This document shows, piece by piece, positions 7,612 through 15,580 of a stretch of 64,000 bases of DNA. A model generated the notes under the pieces. The model saw only the letters and a list, made by a program, of their open reading frames with translations. It was not told the DNA's origin and made no database searches. Origin of the DNA: Chloroflexota bacterium (GTDB lineage: Bacteria; Chloroflexota; Dormibacteria; Dormibacterales; Dormibacteraceae). Made by a program: the position numbers and the translations under genes. The DNA is taken from contig VBDR01000028.1 in NCBI GenBank assembly GCA_005882135.1, positions 1 through 64,000 on the forward strand, read 5' to 3'. How positions within the stretch are numbered: the first letter of the stretch is position 1; each line of letters opens with the position of its first letter.

Positions 7612-8277
7612 ATGGACCAAAGGAAACTGAGCCGCAGGCAACTGCTTAAGGCTGCGGGTGTGCTCGGGGCCACCGCTGCCGTGTTCGACCCAACCAAAGT
7701 CTTCGCCGATGAAAACGAAGGCAACGGCCGCGTAACCTGGGACCTCGTCAACGTCAACTTCGTCAACGGCAGCCCCACGCACATAACGCGCGGCGGTACG
7801 TCGAAGGCGATGTCGACTGATCAAAACCACGCTGTCACCGCCGAGATAACTATGACCGGGCATGGGACTTTTCCGAACAGGGACAAGTGCTCCAAGAACG
7901 TGACCGGAGGCGGGACCTGGTCGGTAACTACAGCCGCGGCCGCCCCTAATCCGTGCTTCCCTGGAAGCGGAAACTATAGGGTGATCGAGCTGCTGTCCTG
8001 GCACCCTGCGCCGGGCACGCTGCCCCTCCCCGACGACACCGGCGACAAGGGCACACCAAGCTCCGGTCTCGCAACGCTTCGAGTGCTTTACGACAACGGA
8101 CGTCGGGGAACGCTCACGGTGAGTTGCCACCTACCCGCCGGCCCCACTCCGGCGTGCACCTTCGAGGGAATCACCGCCTCGATGGACTATGAAGACTTCT
8201 GGCAGAATGAGGCGCCCGGACCAGCTGAGGGAAACCGAACCCTCTTCCACGTCAGCACCGAGGACGGGGGCGACTGA
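7612..8277 (+). CDS. Tat-exported protein of unknown function
   Basis: A 221-residue protein whose N-terminus carries a twin-arginine signal: LSRRQLLKAAGVLGA, then a short hydrophobic stretch and a likely cleavage site after VFADE or nearby. The mature part is rich in Gly, Thr and Pro, with scattered cysteines (DKCSKNV, NPCFPG, VSCHL, PACTFEG) that could form disulfides after folding in the cytoplasm. I recognise no domain. It starts at ATG 7612 after AAAGGGGGACC and overlaps the next gene by one base, so the two are co-translated. A haloperoxidase with its own Tat signal follows. Confidence 0.75.
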   Translation: MDQRKLSRRQLLKAAGVLGATAAVFDPTKVFADENEGNGRVTWDLVNVNFVNGSPTHITRGGTSKAMSTDQNHAVTAEITMTGHGTFPNRDKCSKNVTGGGTWSVTTAAAAPNPCFPGSGNYRVIELLSWHPAPGTLPLPDDTGDKGTPSSGLATLRVLYDNGRRGTLTVSCHLPAGPTPACTFEGITASMDYEDFWQNEAPGPAEGNRTLFHVSTEDGGD

Positions 8278-8723
8278 TGAAAGCGGCTTTGGCCAGTGGC
8301 GTGGCGATGTTGCTGATGGTGGCGGCGGCGCCGGTATCGGCGGCATCCACCTTCCACCTCATTGGCGGTGGCACGGCAACGATCTCGCAGGTCGCGTTCA
8401 ACGTGACCGTCGAAGGCGGCGGCGCCGCTTCCGGCAGCTTCAACTGCCTGATGGCGGGGCGCTCGGCCTTTGTGCTGCCGGCGTTTGGGCTGGCGCATTT
8501 GATGAAGGTGCAGGCACAACCAACCACCGCAACGATGAATGCGAACGGTTCCGTCGTCAAATTCTCAGGCCCCGGTTTCCTGATCATGGACGGCAAAAAC
8601 AAGCAGTCAGTTCTAGTCAACGTCTGGGCCGATGTAGCCAACCAGCAGTTCCAATTGACGGTGGTCGGGGTCGGGACAATGCCGATCGAGAATATGCTGA
8701 CCGGTCGTTTCAGGCTGCGCTGA
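8277..8723 (+). CDS. Sec-exported small protein, unknown function
   Basis: A 148-residue protein with a classical Sec signal peptide: MKAALASGVAMLLMVAAAPVSAAS, cleavage expected after VSA. The mature chain is about 125 residues, beta-rich by composition, with one cysteine. I recognise no family. The ATG overlaps the stop of the preceding Tat-exported protein, so the pair probably acts together outside the membrane. A strong hairpin at 8739-8761 follows 16 bases after its stop. Confidence 0.75.
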   Translation: MKAALASGVAMLLMVAAAPVSAASTFHLIGGGTATISQVAFNVTVEGGGAASGSFNCLMAGRSAFVLPAFGLAHLMKVQAQPTTATMNANGSVVKFSGPGFLIMDGKNKQSVLVNVWADVANQQFQLTVVGVGTMPIENMLTGRFRLR

Positions 8724-8738
8724 TCCAGGCCGAAGTTG

Positions 8739-8761
8739 GGGGGCCACACCGTGTGGCCCCC
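8739..8761. terminator. Perfect GC hairpin, possible terminator
   Basis: GGGGGCCACAC (8739-8749) and GTGTGGCCCCC (8751-8761) are perfect complements separated by one base, so a stem of about 9-10 pairs with a small loop is expected. No T tract follows, so it would be an atypical intrinsic terminator, or it may limit translation of the haloperoxidase whose possible GTG start (8753) lies within it. Confidence 0.5.
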
Positions 8762-10321
8762 AACCGCCACAGACCATTTGGGATCCGGGCAGCCGCCCTA
8801 TCCCGACGCGAATTTCTTGTGCGTGCCGGCGCCGGTGCCGCAGCACTGTTTGTGCCTTCGATCCAGCCCATGTCGCTCTCGCGTCTACTCGGCGAGGTCG
8901 TCCGTCCGAGTCCTCATGCAGATGACAGCGTTGTTGTGCGATGGAATGAAGCCGCGCTGCAGGGGGTGCGCGAGTCGAAGCTCGGTCCACCGATGGTTGC
9001 GCGCGCACTTGCCATCGTGAACACTGCCGCATTTGATGCCTGGGCGGCTTATGACCATCGTGCCGTCGGGACTTGTCTTGGCCCAGCACTCCGGCGCGCG
9101 CCCAGGGAGCGGACCCTGGCGAACAAGGAGATCGCCGTAAGCTACGCCGCCTATCGAGCGGCGGTTGACCTCTTCCCCGGAAGTACAACAACGGTCTTCG
9201 ATCCGCTGATGCGCAATCTTGGCCTTGATCCAAACAACAGAAACACCGACCTTACAAGCCCGGTCGGTGTGGGTAACGTGGCCGCGGCCGCTCTGCTCGA
9301 CTTCCGGCACAGCGATGGCGCAAACCAGCTCGGCGGCTACTCCGATTACACCGGCTATAACTCCCCCAACGACCCGATGGACATCAGGCTCCCATTCGAA
9401 CCGAAGGGAGTTCACGATCCCAACGCCTGGCAGCCATTGCGTTATGCCGACAAATCCGGGAGCACGGTGACGCCGAACTTTGTTGGGGCTCACTGGCAGC
9501 ACGTGACGCCATTCGCACTTTCGTCATCGTCCCAATTGCGATCTACGACCGGACCGGCCAGGTTCGGCTCGTTTGAATATCTAGCCCAGGCCCGCGCACT
9601 GGTCGAACTGAGCGGCGGTCTTACCGACGAGCACAAGATGATCGCGGAATACTGGGCGGACGGGCCGAACTCCGAGCTGCCGCCCGGACATTGGGATTTG
9701 TTCGCACAGTTCGTCGCTCGTCGAGACAATCACGGCGACGGCGAGCGTGGAGTCGATGCTGACATCAAGCTGTTCTTTGCTCTCACCAACGCTATCTTCG
9801 ACGCCAGCGTTTGCTGCTGGGATAACAAGCGGATGTTTGCCTCCGTGCGGCCAATCACCGCCATCCGCTACCTCTTCATCGGTCAGCGGGTTCGCGCATG
9901 GGGCGGGCCTTACCGTGATACGCAGTTCATCGATGGCGCGACCTGGTTTCCTTACGAACCCACATGGTTCCCCACGCCGCCGTTTCCGGAGTACAGCTCC
10001 GGACACAGCACCTTCAGTGCGGCTGGCGCGGAGGTGTTGCGGCTCTTCACCCAGAGCGACAGGTTCGGCCTCTCGGCAACCTTCCCGGCAGGAACCTCAA
10101 AGATCGAGCCGGGAACGGTGCCCGCAAGCGATCTGACTCTGAGCTGGGCTACGTTCTCTGAGGCCGCGGACCAAGCGGGGATGTCCCGTCGCTATGGCGG
10201 CATCCACTTCGAGCAGGCTGATCTGGACGCGAGGAACGCGGGGCGCTTGGTCGCACGGCAGGCATGGGCCAAGGCGCAAAGCTACTTCGCTGGTGGGAAG
10301 GCGGTGGAGAGATGGACATGA
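8753..10321 (+). CDS. Tat-exported vanadium-dependent haloperoxidase / PAP2-like
   Basis: A protein of about 520 residues. SRREFLVRAGAGAAALF near the N-terminus is a Tat signal. The C-terminal half has the vanadate/phosphate pocket of vanadium haloperoxidases: KRMFASVRPITAIRY (motif 1, K and R), EYSSGHSTFSAAGAEV (motif 2, SGH), and a final RRYGGIHFEQADLDARNAG (motif 3, R and H). These enzymes oxidise halide with peroxide; some relatives are phosphatases. The start is uncertain: GTG 8753 falls inside a strong hairpin, and an in-frame ATC at 8783 would give a tidier signal peptide. It follows two exported-protein genes. A TPR-regulator relic begins at its stop. Confidence 0.85.
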   Translation: MAPNRHRPFGIRAAALSRREFLVRAGAGAAALFVPSIQPMSLSRLLGEVVRPSPHADDSVVVRWNEAALQGVRESKLGPPMVARALAIVNTAAFDAWAAYDHRAVGTCLGPALRRAPRERTLANKEIAVSYAAYRAAVDLFPGSTTTVFDPLMRNLGLDPNNRNTDLTSPVGVGNVAAAALLDFRHSDGANQLGGYSDYTGYNSPNDPMDIRLPFEPKGVHDPNAWQPLRYADKSGSTVTPNFVGAHWQHVTPFALSSSSQLRSTTGPARFGSFEYLAQARALVELSGGLTDEHKMIAEYWADGPNSELPPGHWDLFAQFVARRDNHGDGERGVDADIKLFFALTNAIFDASVCCWDNKRMFASVRPITAIRYLFIGQRVRAWGGPYRDTQFIDGATWFPYEPTWFPTPPFPEYSSGHSTFSAAGAEVLRLFTQSDRFGLSATFPAGTSKIEPGTVPASDLTLSWATFSEAADQAGMSRRYGGIHFEQADLDARNAGRLVARQAWAKAQSYFAGGKAVERWT

Positions 10322-10690
10322 TCGTGGCACGGGCCCTCCATAACCAGGGGCACGTCGCGCTCCGTGTTGAATGACCGCTCGACGGCGGTCGCACAATTCC
10401 GGGGAAGTCTCCTGCGGCGGTGCCGATTTGGGGCCCGGAGCCGACATGGCCGCCGGCCTCGCCGGTATGGCCGGGGTCGCGTCGCGAGGGCGAGCTCACC
10501 GAAGGGATGCGGTTGTTCGGGGCGGTGGACCGCATGCTGCAAGCGGAACAGCGGTTGCTTGCGCCTGCCGACGAGCAGGTTCGTCGCGACGAGCTTGCCG
10601 CAATTGCGCCCGCGAGTGGACTCCCAGGCCTTTGATCGGGTATTCCGCGAAGCCCAGGCTGCGTAGCTCGATGACCTCGAGGTGATGGCC
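10322..10690 (+). pseudogene. Relic of the TPR C-terminus of an AfsR/LuxR-type regulator
   Basis: The stretch translates piecewise into the usual TPR tail of large ATPase regulators: ARALHNQGHVALRV, then NDRSTAVAQFRGSL in another frame, then ADMAAGLAGMAGVASR, then GELTEGMRLFGAVDRML and QAFDRVFREAQAA followed by an in-frame stop. The order and spacing match the family pattern (ALxNLGxVAL... SLAxxRELG... LAGLAAVA... RLFGAAEALREA... AFxxAxAEGRA). At least three frameshifts and a stop make it dead. The N-terminal ATPase part is absent. Confidence 0.6.
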
Positions 10691-10739
10691 GCCAGCGTTG
10701 TTTTGGCAGGGTCGTGACCGCTTCTGGGCGGTAGAACTG

Positions 10740-11744
10740 ATGCCACAGGAACTCACCGATGTCCGACAAATCTCCCGGATCGCGTATGGATTCATGGGGT
10801 CAAAGGCGCTTTTCGCAGCGCTCGATCTTGGTCTCTTTGACATCATCGCCGCGCAGCCCGCGACGCTAGACCAGATATCGGAGAAGACGGCGGTTGCGAA
10901 GAACAGGATGGCAACACTGCTATCCGCGCTAGTTGCGTTGGGCTTCCTGGTGCGGGTGGAGAAGTCTTATACCAACGCGCGGGCGACGCAGCGGTATCTG
11001 GTGAGAGGCAGCGATGTCTTCGTTGGCGATTACTACCGACTGCAGATCGACAAGCTCATCTTTCCAAGCCTGCTTGGTCTAACTGATGGTCTACTGGGCA
11101 AAGCCACTCAATCGATGCAACAGATGTTGGCCGACCCTGATGATGCCGCCCTATTCTCCGAAGCACAACACCAGGGCTCAATGGGCCCGGCGGTCCTTTT
11201 GTCCCGCCGGCTCAATCTAACCGGATGCACGTCGCTACTGGATGTAGCTGGCGGCAGCGGCGCCTTTTCCATTGTTCTGTGCAGGCGGTATCCAGGGCTG
11301 AGTTCCATAATTCTCGACTTCCCTAGCGTGATTGAGGTCTCACGGCGATACGTCGAGGCGTCTCAGTTGAACTCGAGGATCGCTCTGATCGGCGGTGACG
11401 CTCTCGAAGACGATTGGCCGGACCACCAAGACGTAGTGTTGATGTCGTACCTGCTCAGCGCGGTCGGCGAATCCAGCATTCCAACTTTGCTCGACCGCGC
11501 TTGGCACGCACTGAGCCCGGGAGGCCTGCTCGTTCTCCACGACTTCATGCTTGACGTGAACCGTGACGGACCGCGCGAAGCTGCGCTCTGGTTTCTGTTC
11601 TACACAGTTCAGCGCAGCGATAGCTCATCATTCACAGCGGGTGACCTGGTGGAGCAACTTGACCACCGTGGGTTCACTGAAATCAATTCAGACGAATTGA
11701 TTCCGGACCTAACCGGCTTGGTGCTGGCACGCAAGCCGGCCTGA
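10740..11744 (+). CDS. SAM-dependent O-methyltransferase
   Basis: A 334-residue methyltransferase of the type found in polyketide and plant phenolic pathways. Residues about 10-90 are a winged-helix dimerisation domain (AYGFMGSKALFAALDLGLFDII, then KTAVAKNRMATLLSALVALGFL). Residues about 165-330 are the Rossmann domain with SLLDVAGGSGAFSIVL (motif I, SAM loop), IILDFPSVIEVSRRY, and a late GGLLVLHDFMLD. I chose ATG 10740, which begins MPQELTDVRQIS; a GTG... start 14 codons upstream lacks conservation. It transfers a methyl from SAM to a hydroxyl on a small molecule. No biosynthetic enzymes that would supply the substrate are next to it. Confidence 0.88.
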   Translation: MPQELTDVRQISRIAYGFMGSKALFAALDLGLFDIIAAQPATLDQISEKTAVAKNRMATLLSALVALGFLVRVEKSYTNARATQRYLVRGSDVFVGDYYRLQIDKLIFPSLLGLTDGLLGKATQSMQQMLADPDDAALFSEAQHQGSMGPAVLLSRRLNLTGCTSLLDVAGGSGAFSIVLCRRYPGLSSIILDFPSVIEVSRRYVEASQLNSRIALIGGDALEDDWPDHQDVVLMSYLLSAVGESSIPTLLDRAWHALSPGGLLVLHDFMLDVNRDGPREAALWFLFYTVQRSDSSSFTAGDLVEQLDHRGFTEINSDELIPDLTGLVLARKPA

Positions 11745-11860
11745 GTGGGTCGGAGTGACCTGGGCTATGCGGTGGCGAGTCGCGTTCCTGGCGCCAACCT
11801 CGAACTTGCGAGGGGCTCCCACAGGTAGAGGCGGTCGGTCATCAGTTTGAAGGAGGCCCC

Positions 11861-12706
11861 ATGAACGGCAAGATCGCGATCGTCACGGGAGCCAGCGCTG
11901 GGATGGGCCGGCAGATCTCGCTCGAGCTGGCGCGGGCGGGTGTCACGGTGGTGATGGTCTGCCGGAACCGAGAGCGAGGCCAGGCCGCGGTTGCCGACGT
12001 GAGGGAGCGCAGCGGCAACGCGGGGCCCGAGCTGCTGCTCGCGGACCTCTCCTCACAGCAGTCGATCCGCTCAGCAGTCAGCGAGTTCCAGAGCCACCAT
12101 CAACAGCTGCACCTGCTCGTCAACAACGTTGGAGTGAGCGTGCCGAGAAGGACGGAAACAGTCGACGGCATCGAAACCGTGCTCGCGACCAATCACCTGG
12201 CGCCGTTTCTGGTCACCAACCTCCTCCTCGCCACGCTCAAGGCGAGCGCCCCGTCCCGGATCGTGACCGTCTCGTCTGGGGGCCAGGCCATGGCACGACT
12301 CAATCTGGACGACCTTCAGAGCTCTCGGAGCTACAGCGAGATCGCCGCGTACAACCAGACCAAGCTGCTCAATCTGATGTTCACGTACGAGCTTGCGCGC
12401 CGCCTGGAGGGGACCGGCGTGACGGCGAACGCGGTCGAGCCGGGTTTCGTCAGGACGAACATGAAGGTTCCGTTCCCCTTCAGCTTCTTCTCCTTCATGA
12501 GGGTCCCGGTGGAGAAGGGGGCGTTGCCGACCGTGCACGTCGCCACCTCACCTGCACTCGATGGGGTGAGCGGAAAGTTCTTCAGCAAGAGCGGCGTGGA
12601 AATCAAGTCGGCCAAGATCTCCTACGACGAGGATGCCGCCCGGCGCCTCTGGCTGATCAGCGCCGAGCTGACGCACCTCCCGGCGGAGACGCCGCGCCGA
12701 ACCTAG
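11861..12706 (+). CDS. Short-chain dehydrogenase/reductase
   Basis: A 281-residue classical SDR. It has the nucleotide loop VTGASAGMGRQIS near residue 8, LLVNNVGVS (the NNAG-like motif), a serine in TVSSGGQ, and the catalytic YNQTK. The C-terminal part is longer than the smallest SDRs, as in retinol dehydrogenase-like members. AAGGAGG precedes the ATG at 11861 by a few bases. It should reduce or oxidise a carbonyl/alcohol with NAD(P)(H); the substrate is unknown. It converges on the L,D-transpeptidase gene. Confidence 0.9.
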   Translation: MNGKIAIVTGASAGMGRQISLELARAGVTVVMVCRNRERGQAAVADVRERSGNAGPELLLADLSSQQSIRSAVSEFQSHHQQLHLLVNNVGVSVPRRTETVDGIETVLATNHLAPFLVTNLLLATLKASAPSRIVTVSSGGQAMARLNLDDLQSSRSYSEIAAYNQTKLLNLMFTYELARRLEGTGVTANAVEPGFVRTNMKVPFPFSFFSFMRVPVEKGALPTVHVATSPALDGVSGKFFSKSGVEIKSAKISYDEDAARRLWLISAELTHLPAETPRRT

Positions 12707-12732
12707 CGGCTGCTCCACCTGGGCGGTTGTCA

Positions 12733-13371
12733 TCAGCTCTGCACCACAACCAGGTCGTCAATGCGAGCCCAGTGATAAACCGTTGACATCTCGGCCGTCG
12801 GCACGTTGACGCATCCATGACTGCCGGCCCGGACGTTGGCGCCGTAGGCCCAATCGCTGCGCCACGGAGCGTCGTGGATGAAGTAGCCATCTGATTGGTA
12901 CTCCATCGCATAGCTGGACCACAAGGGTGCGTAGTAATACGGACTGCCTTTCGGCCACGGCGAGACGAACCTGTAGGGCGAATATTTGGTCCGGATATGG
13001 AAACTTCCGGTCGGCGTTGGCAGCTCCGGTCGGCCGGTGACCACGACTGACTCAGCAACGAGGCGACCGTGCTCGTAAGCCCACAAGTGCTGTTCCGAGA
13101 CGCTGACGACGATCTCTCGATCCGCGCCTCGAGCGACGCCTGAGCTCCTCATCGAGGCCGAGCTGGAGATCGGACCCGGAAGGGGAGTTGGGATCGGGGA
13201 GGGGGACGGATCCGCGCTGGCTGGAGGCCTGGAGATGGCGAGTTGCGTCGGGGCTGGCGCCGATTCCGTGGCCGGCTCGTTCACCCGACCCCAGGCGCCT
13301 CCAACCGCAACCGCCGTCACGGCAAGGCAGGTCATGAACAGGATCGAGAAGGCGCGGGAGAGGCAGCTCAT
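12733..13371 (-). CDS. L,D-transpeptidase (YkuD)
   Basis: A 212-residue protein starting at ATG 13371. The N-terminus (SRAFSILFMTCLAVTAVAVGG) is a membrane anchor or signal peptide, then a Pro/Ser-rich linker (about 30-75). The YkuD domain follows: IVVSVSEQHLWAYEHGRLV, GYFIHDAPWRS and the catalytic GSHGCVNVP. It forms 3-3 cross-links in peptidoglycan or attaches proteins to it, outside the membrane. It is divergent from the ECF sigma gene, with 27 bases between starts, so both promoters must lie inside the opposing coding regions or in that gap. A role as part of the sigma factor's envelope-stress response is a reasonable guess. Confidence 0.92.
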   Translation of the reverse strand: MSCLSRAFSILFMTCLAVTAVAVGGAWGRVNEPATESAPAPTQLAISRPPASADPSPSPIPTPLPGPISSSASMRSSGVARGADREIVVSVSEQHLWAYEHGRLVAESVVVTGRPELPTPTGSFHIRTKYSPYRFVSPWPKGSPYYYAPLWSSYAMEYQSDGYFIHDAPWRSDWAYGANVRAGSHGCVNVPTAEMSTVYHWARIDDLVVVQS

Positions 13372-13398
13372 ATCGGTCAGACGCTCCCGCCAGGCGAA

Positions 13399-13962
13399 AT
13401 GTCGCGCCGGTTGCGGCCCGATGCGACAAAGGCGGCAGAACTGGCGTCCTATCACCAGATGACGTCGGGAGCGGCGCCGGCCGGGAGCTTCGACGAGTTG
13501 CTGGGGGCGCTTCTCGAGCCCGCCTACCTTCTGGCCGTCGCGATGTTGGGAGATCGAAGTTTGGCTGAAGACGCGGTCCAGGAGGCTTCCATCAAGGCCT
13601 GGCGCGGGATCCACACGGTCCGCGACACGAACTCCCTGAGGTCCTGGTTTCTTTCCATCGTGGCCAACCAGTGCCGAAGCCTGCGCCGGGCACGCTGGTG
13701 GTCGATCAGACCGCTGTTATCGGATGTCGCTTCGGTCAAATCCTCGCCGGAGAACGTTGTCGTCGGAGGCGTTGACCTGACCCGGGCCTTGAACCGCCTG
13801 CCGGCCGAAGACCGCGCCGTGCTGCTGCTCCACTTTTACTACGACCTCACTTACGACGAAGTCGGACGCTGTATGGGCCTGTCGATGACCGCGGCGCGAT
13901 CCCGAATCCACCGCGCGGCGCATCGCCTGAGACCTGGCCTGGAGCTATCCGACATTGGCTGA
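13399..13962 (+). CDS. ECF RNA polymerase sigma factor
   Basis: A 187-residue extracytoplasmic-function sigma factor. Region 2 is at about 28-95 (YLLAVAMLGDRSLAEDAVQEASIKAWRG, then LRSWFLSIVANQCRSLRR). Region 4 is at about 130-180 (LPAEDRAVLLLHFYYDLTYDEVGRCMGLSMTAARSRIHRAAHRL). There is no region 1 or 3. ATG 13399 is used here; ATG 13459 would give a shorter protein that still holds region 2. The stop lies inside the next gene (overlap of 8 bases), the common arrangement for a sigma and its anti-sigma. Confidence 0.9.
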   Translation: MSRRLRPDATKAAELASYHQMTSGAAPAGSFDELLGALLEPAYLLAVAMLGDRSLAEDAVQEASIKAWRGIHTVRDTNSLRSWFLSIVANQCRSLRRARWWSIRPLLSDVASVKSSPENVVVGGVDLTRALNRLPAEDRAVLLLHFYYDLTYDEVGRCMGLSMTAARSRIHRAAHRLRPGLELSDIG

Positions 13963-15121
13963 CGCGCGTGAGGAAATGCGGCATGTGATGGCTGAGTACG
14001 CGCGAGCGATGCGGCCCGATCCCGGGTTGCGGGCGCGAGTTGGGGTCCAGGTCGAGAACCGGGGGCGCCGCCGCGAGCCCGCGCGGTGGGCGCCGCTCGC
14101 GGCGGCGGTGGTGGCCCTCCTGCTGATCACCACTTTCATGCTGGTCCGCCAATCGACCAACCGTCAGCCCGCCGCGACGCCGACCTTCACAAGCTTCACC
14201 ACCCCTAGCCGAGGCTCGATGCCGGCGGCCATCGTCGCCGGCCCGGATGGGGCGATGTGGTTCGCAGAAACGTCGGTGGCCAGGATCGGTCGCATTGACG
14301 ACGGCGGGACCGCGAGCGAATACCCGCTGTCGAACCCAAATGCGGCGCCGACCTCGATTGCCGCGGGCCCGGATGGTGCGCTGTGGTTCACCGAGTCCGG
14401 CGCCAACCAGATCGGCAGGATCGGGGTCGACGGCCACATCACCGAGTTCAGGATCCCGACTCCAAACGCGATCCCGCAGTCGATCACCGCCGGCCGGGAC
14501 GGGAATTTGTGGTTCACGGAGCTGGCCGGCAACAAGATCGGCCGGCTGACCGTGAGAGGGGACATAACCGAATTCGAATTGCCGCAGCGGCAAGGCGCCC
14601 AGTGCGGGTACCTGTGCCCGTACGGCATCGCGTCGGCTTCGGACGGCGCGCTGTGGTTTACAGAGTCGCAGCTCAGCCCGGGCGGAGGCAACCGGATCGG
14701 CCGCCTTACGACCGACGGCAAGCTGACCGAGTACGAGATCCCCACCCTGAACGCGGTCCCGACCTGCATCGTGGCGGTAGGCGACCGCATCTACGCTTGC
14801 GAATCCAGAGCCGGCAAGTTGGCGGAGGTCACGGTGACCGGGCGGATCACCGAGCATTCGGTCCCGGGTGCCGCGGAGGGAGCAGCCCCGGTCGCGGCGG
14901 CGGCCGGCTCCGGCGGCAGTGTCTGGTTTCTTGTCGGCAAGCAGTTCCCCGGCGCGGCCGGTGGGGGTCAGCAGCTCGCGCGGGCGAAGGCTGATGGATC
15001 GATCGACCTTTTCGCGCTGCCTGATTCCGATACGGTCGGGGCCGGCGTCGCGGTCGACCGTTCGGGCTCCGTGTGGCTGCTCGCGGGTACCGACCGCATC
15101 CTCCGGTTTCAGCTCAAGTAG
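13955..15121 (+). CDS. Membrane-anchored Vgb-like beta-propeller, probable anti-sigma/sensor
   Basis: A 388-residue protein. Residues 1-45 are charged and cytoplasmic (begins MADAREEMRHVMAEYARAM), 46-66 a single transmembrane helix (PLAAAVVALLLITTFMLV), and 80-385 a six- or seven-bladed propeller of virginiamycin B lyase type. Its repeats read GPDGAMWFAET, GPDGALWFTES, GRDGNLWFTEL and SDGALWFTES, each followed by N-IGR. The lyase acts on streptogramins, but this copy is tethered outside the membrane behind a short cytoplasmic tail that overlaps the ECF sigma gene. That position is typical for anti-sigma factors, though no zinc-binding HxxxCxxC is seen. I infer a sensor/anti-sigma role. Confidence 0.75.
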   Translation: MADAREEMRHVMAEYARAMRPDPGLRARVGVQVENRGRRREPARWAPLAAAVVALLLITTFMLVRQSTNRQPAATPTFTSFTTPSRGSMPAAIVAGPDGAMWFAETSVARIGRIDDGGTASEYPLSNPNAAPTSIAAGPDGALWFTESGANQIGRIGVDGHITEFRIPTPNAIPQSITAGRDGNLWFTELAGNKIGRLTVRGDITEFELPQRQGAQCGYLCPYGIASASDGALWFTESQLSPGGGNRIGRLTTDGKLTEYEIPTLNAVPTCIVAVGDRIYACESRAGKLAEVTVTGRITEHSVPGAAEGAAPVAAAAGSGGSVWFLVGKQFPGAAGGGQQLARAKADGSIDLFALPDSDTVGAGVAVDRSGSVWLLAGTDRILRFQLK

Positions 15122-15177
15122 CTGCCGGTCGGCCAGGTTTGCTCGCGCCTAGGCTTGACCAGGAAGCAACCAAGTTG

Positions 15178-15537
15178 GTGACGATCGACGACGTCCGGGC
15201 TGTTGCCGCCCCGCTGCCACGGAGCTATGAGGTCGTGGTCGGTGGCCGGGTGAAGTTTCGCGTCGGCCGCATTGTCTATCTCTCCTTTTCGCGCGACGAG
15301 ACCTTGATGGGCTTTGCGTTCCCCAAGGAAGAGCGGGAATGGCTGATCGGCGGCTCGCCCGAAAAGTTCCTGCATCCATCCCGCTCCGACCTCCGCTACC
15401 ACTGGGTCCTCGCGCGCCTGGCGGCCCTGGAGGAGAAGGAGATGCGTGAGCTGGTCGTCGATGCGTGGCGGATGGTGGTGCCAAAGTCAGTCGCGGCCGC
15501 GTACGACCCCGATGCCGCCCCCAGCTCGCAGTCGTAA
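15178..15537 (+). CDS. MmcQ/YjbR family protein
   Basis: A protein of about 119 residues of the YjbR (double-wing DNA-binding fold) family: it opens with VTIDDVRAVAAPLPRSYE, then VKFRVGRIVYLSFSRDETLMGFAFPKEEREWLI, a conserved core seen across bacteria. GTG 15178 puts the first family helix at the N-terminus after AGGAAG; a longer frame from 15073 would overlap the propeller gene and is not supported. The molecular role of the family is poorly known; DNA binding has been proposed from its fold. Confidence 0.85.
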   Translation: MTIDDVRAVAAPLPRSYEVVVGGRVKFRVGRIVYLSFSRDETLMGFAFPKEEREWLIGGSPEKFLHPSRSDLRYHWVLARLAALEEKEMRELVVDAWRMVVPKSVAAAYDPDAAPSSQS

Positions 15538-15580
15538 CCGGGTTCCGACCGCGGTCTTATTTGACACGCTATCCACTCCC

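Noticed and set aside
7348-8130. Minus-strand frame of 260 codons before and inside the Tat-exported gene
   Set aside because: It is antisense to a gene with a clear twin-arginine signal and ribosome binding site, and has no recognisable domain.
8189-8752. N-terminal extension of the haloperoxidase frame
   Set aside because: It overlaps two exported-protein genes in another frame, has no family similarity, and the Tat signal shows where the real protein begins.
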